Of a stretch of DNA of 64,000 bases, positions 63,394-64,000 are shown piece by piece. The stretch comes from Nitzschia sp. pyKryTriq1 (Eukaryota > Bacillariophyta > Bacillariophyceae > Bacillariales > Bacillariaceae): NCBI GenBank assembly GCA_956465555.1, contig OY101121.1, positions 1,264,722-1,328,721 on the forward strand. The letters run 5' to 3'. The notes beneath the pieces were generated by a model that saw nothing but the letters and a program-made list of their open reading frames with translations, was not told the DNA's origin and made no database searches. The position numbers and the translations under genes are program-made. Position 1 is the stretch's first letter; the number at the start of each line of letters is the position of its first letter.

Positions 63394-63716
63394 GACTTTG
63401 AGGAACTCCGCGGACTTTGAGGAACTCCGCGGACTTTGAGGAACTCCGCGGACTTTGAGGAACTCCGCGGACTTTGAAGAACTCCGCGGACTTTGAAGAA
63501 CTCCGCGGACTTTAAGGACAACCGGGAACTCTGCGGACTTTTTTGAACTCCGCGGACACTTTCTGGATTATTACGCGGATGTTTTTCTCATCCTGCGCGC
63601 CGTCATGCGGAAAATTTCCGCGCGGAATAGATATTACGCGCAGAGTTTTGAACCCTGCGGAAATTCTGCGAAGAAGCGCGTCATTCCGCGCGAGCGCTGC
63701 GAATCGCCATCCCTCA
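63394..63716 (-). repeat. Right outer arm with seven 19-bp tandem units
   Basis: Reverse complement of the left outer arm but with seven copies of the AAAGTCCGCGGAGTTCCTC unit (six full, one altered) against four. It is preceded on its inner side by a TTTCGCGGCG tandem (63335-63375) that the left side lacks. Confidence 0.85.
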
Positions 63717-63727
63717 CTTCTTGAGAA

Positions 63728-64000
63728 CAGCCTGGAGCGGCTTCGCCACGCTGTCCGTTAACGCCCGCCACAAGCCAAACGATGCCTGATTGAAGAGCGA
63801 TACATATCGTACAAGTACTCGTACCAGTACAAGTACCTTGTCTAACGGGTACCGCGGTATATGCATAGGTCTCCTCTAATAGATTATTTTTCGTACGAAG
63901 CGATCCCTTGTCCAAAATCCAATCGATCATCAATCGTTGTGTCGCTGATAGTTTGCGACATTCAAAGCGAAATTGGTTTCGTAGTACTGTCACCGAATTA
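63728..64000. other. Right flank of the element
   Basis: Contains GTACAAGTAC/GTACCAGTAC repeats near 63815. A minus-strand frame running from 63993 (with RKLSATQRLMIDWILDKGS) may belong to a gene beyond the edge, but nothing firm can be said. Confidence 0.3.

Larger units (their letters stand above)
60430..63727. mobile_element. Nested inverted-repeat (Foldback-like) element with captured F-box-like gene
   Basis: Outer arms: left 60438-60716 and right about 63394-63716 are reverse complements, beginning TGAGGGATGGCGATTCGC. A further TTCTCAA match extends this to 60430/63727. Inner arms: 60891-61791 and 62174-63074 pair base for base (coordinate sums are constant at 123965; two 60-bp stretches I compared are identical). 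The spacers between outer and inner arms differ (60717-60890 against 63075-63393). The centre 61792-62173 is unique. Long arms built from short tandem repeats are the hallmark of Foldback/Galileo-type elements. No transposase and no target-site duplication were found, so the transposon status is inferred. Confidence 0.55.

Noticed and set aside
63361-63520. Regular repeats resembling a CRISPR array
   Set aside because: The 19-bp units are directly adjacent with no unique spacers, and the DNA is eukaryotic nuclear; it is a tandem repeat inside an inverted arm.
63634-63993. Minus-strand frame of 119 codons at the right edge
   Set aside because: Half of it translates the outer arm of the inverted repeat in a frame also seen on other strands, and the rest cannot be assigned; it may be part of a gene beyond the window.

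Overview
The window is nuclear DNA of a photosynthetic stramenopile, almost certainly a diatom. The evidence is a fucoxanthin chlorophyll a/c-type antenna gene with an ASAFAP-like bipartite plastid presequence, small GT-AG introns of about 50-140 bp, secreted Ser/Pro/Thr-repeat proteins of a diatom style, and housekeeping proteins of ordinary eukaryotic type. Genes are compact, lie on both strands, and have 0-3 introns. I rebuilt the exon joins by hand from splice signals, reading frame and family alignment; each proposed join keeps the frame.

Layout. 1-1876 (-): TOM70-like import receptor, cut by the left edge. 3035-3979 (+): cyclophilin-like protein. 4095-6479 (-): P450-like protein without the heme cysteine. 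7493-8928 (+): SWSAP1-like RecA-fold ATPase. 10697-11815 (+): Yippee-domain protein. 12114-12791 (-): unknown. 13871-15676 (+): single-pass membrane protein. 15721-17485 (-): N-myristoylated alpha/beta hydrolase. 18097-19840 (+): pyruvate dehydrogenase E2/E3BP-like. 20121-22385 (-): BCS1-like AAA ATPase. 23300-26768 (+): STAND-type NTPase. 27415-28509 (+): VTA1/LIP5. 29049-29815 (+): FCP antenna protein. 30190-31032 (-): plastid membrane protein. 31687-34698 (-): ankyrin-type protein. 35180-36409 (-): acidic disordered protein. 38468-41616 (+): CSE1/exportin-2. 42987-45870 (-): V-ATPase subunit a. 46441-48255 (+): PRP17. 48325-49392 (-): RRP8. 49969-50286 (+): small secreted protein. 50690-53363 (-): H-NOX soluble guanylate cyclase. 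55067-55489 (+): coiled-coil protein. 55813-57440 (-): secreted Ser/Pro/Thr-repeat protein. 58788-60227 (-): secreted 2OG-oxygenase-like protein, probably GPI-anchored.

The last 3.5 kb differs from the rest. Positions about 60430-63727 form a large nested inverted repeat. Outer arms of about 280-320 bp are rich in CCGCGG and carry tandem 19-bp units. Inside them lie two head-on, apparently identical 901-bp copies of an F-box-like gene (60891-61791 and 62174-63074) around a 382-bp centre with its own small ORF. It resembles a Foldback-type element that has captured a gene, and a transcript across it would fold into a long double-stranded hairpin. This is the best candidate for something undescribed. 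An assembly artefact must be excluded first.

The genes do not form one pathway. They cover organelle biogenesis (TOM70, BCS1-like), pyruvate oxidation, light harvesting, endosomal sorting (VTA1), nuclear transport (CSE1), splicing (PRP17), rRNA methylation (RRP8), organelle acidification and NO/cGMP-type signalling. Intergenic DNA repeatedly holds palindromic GTACCGGTAC-like sequence, which I did not find in this extended form in any assigned exon.
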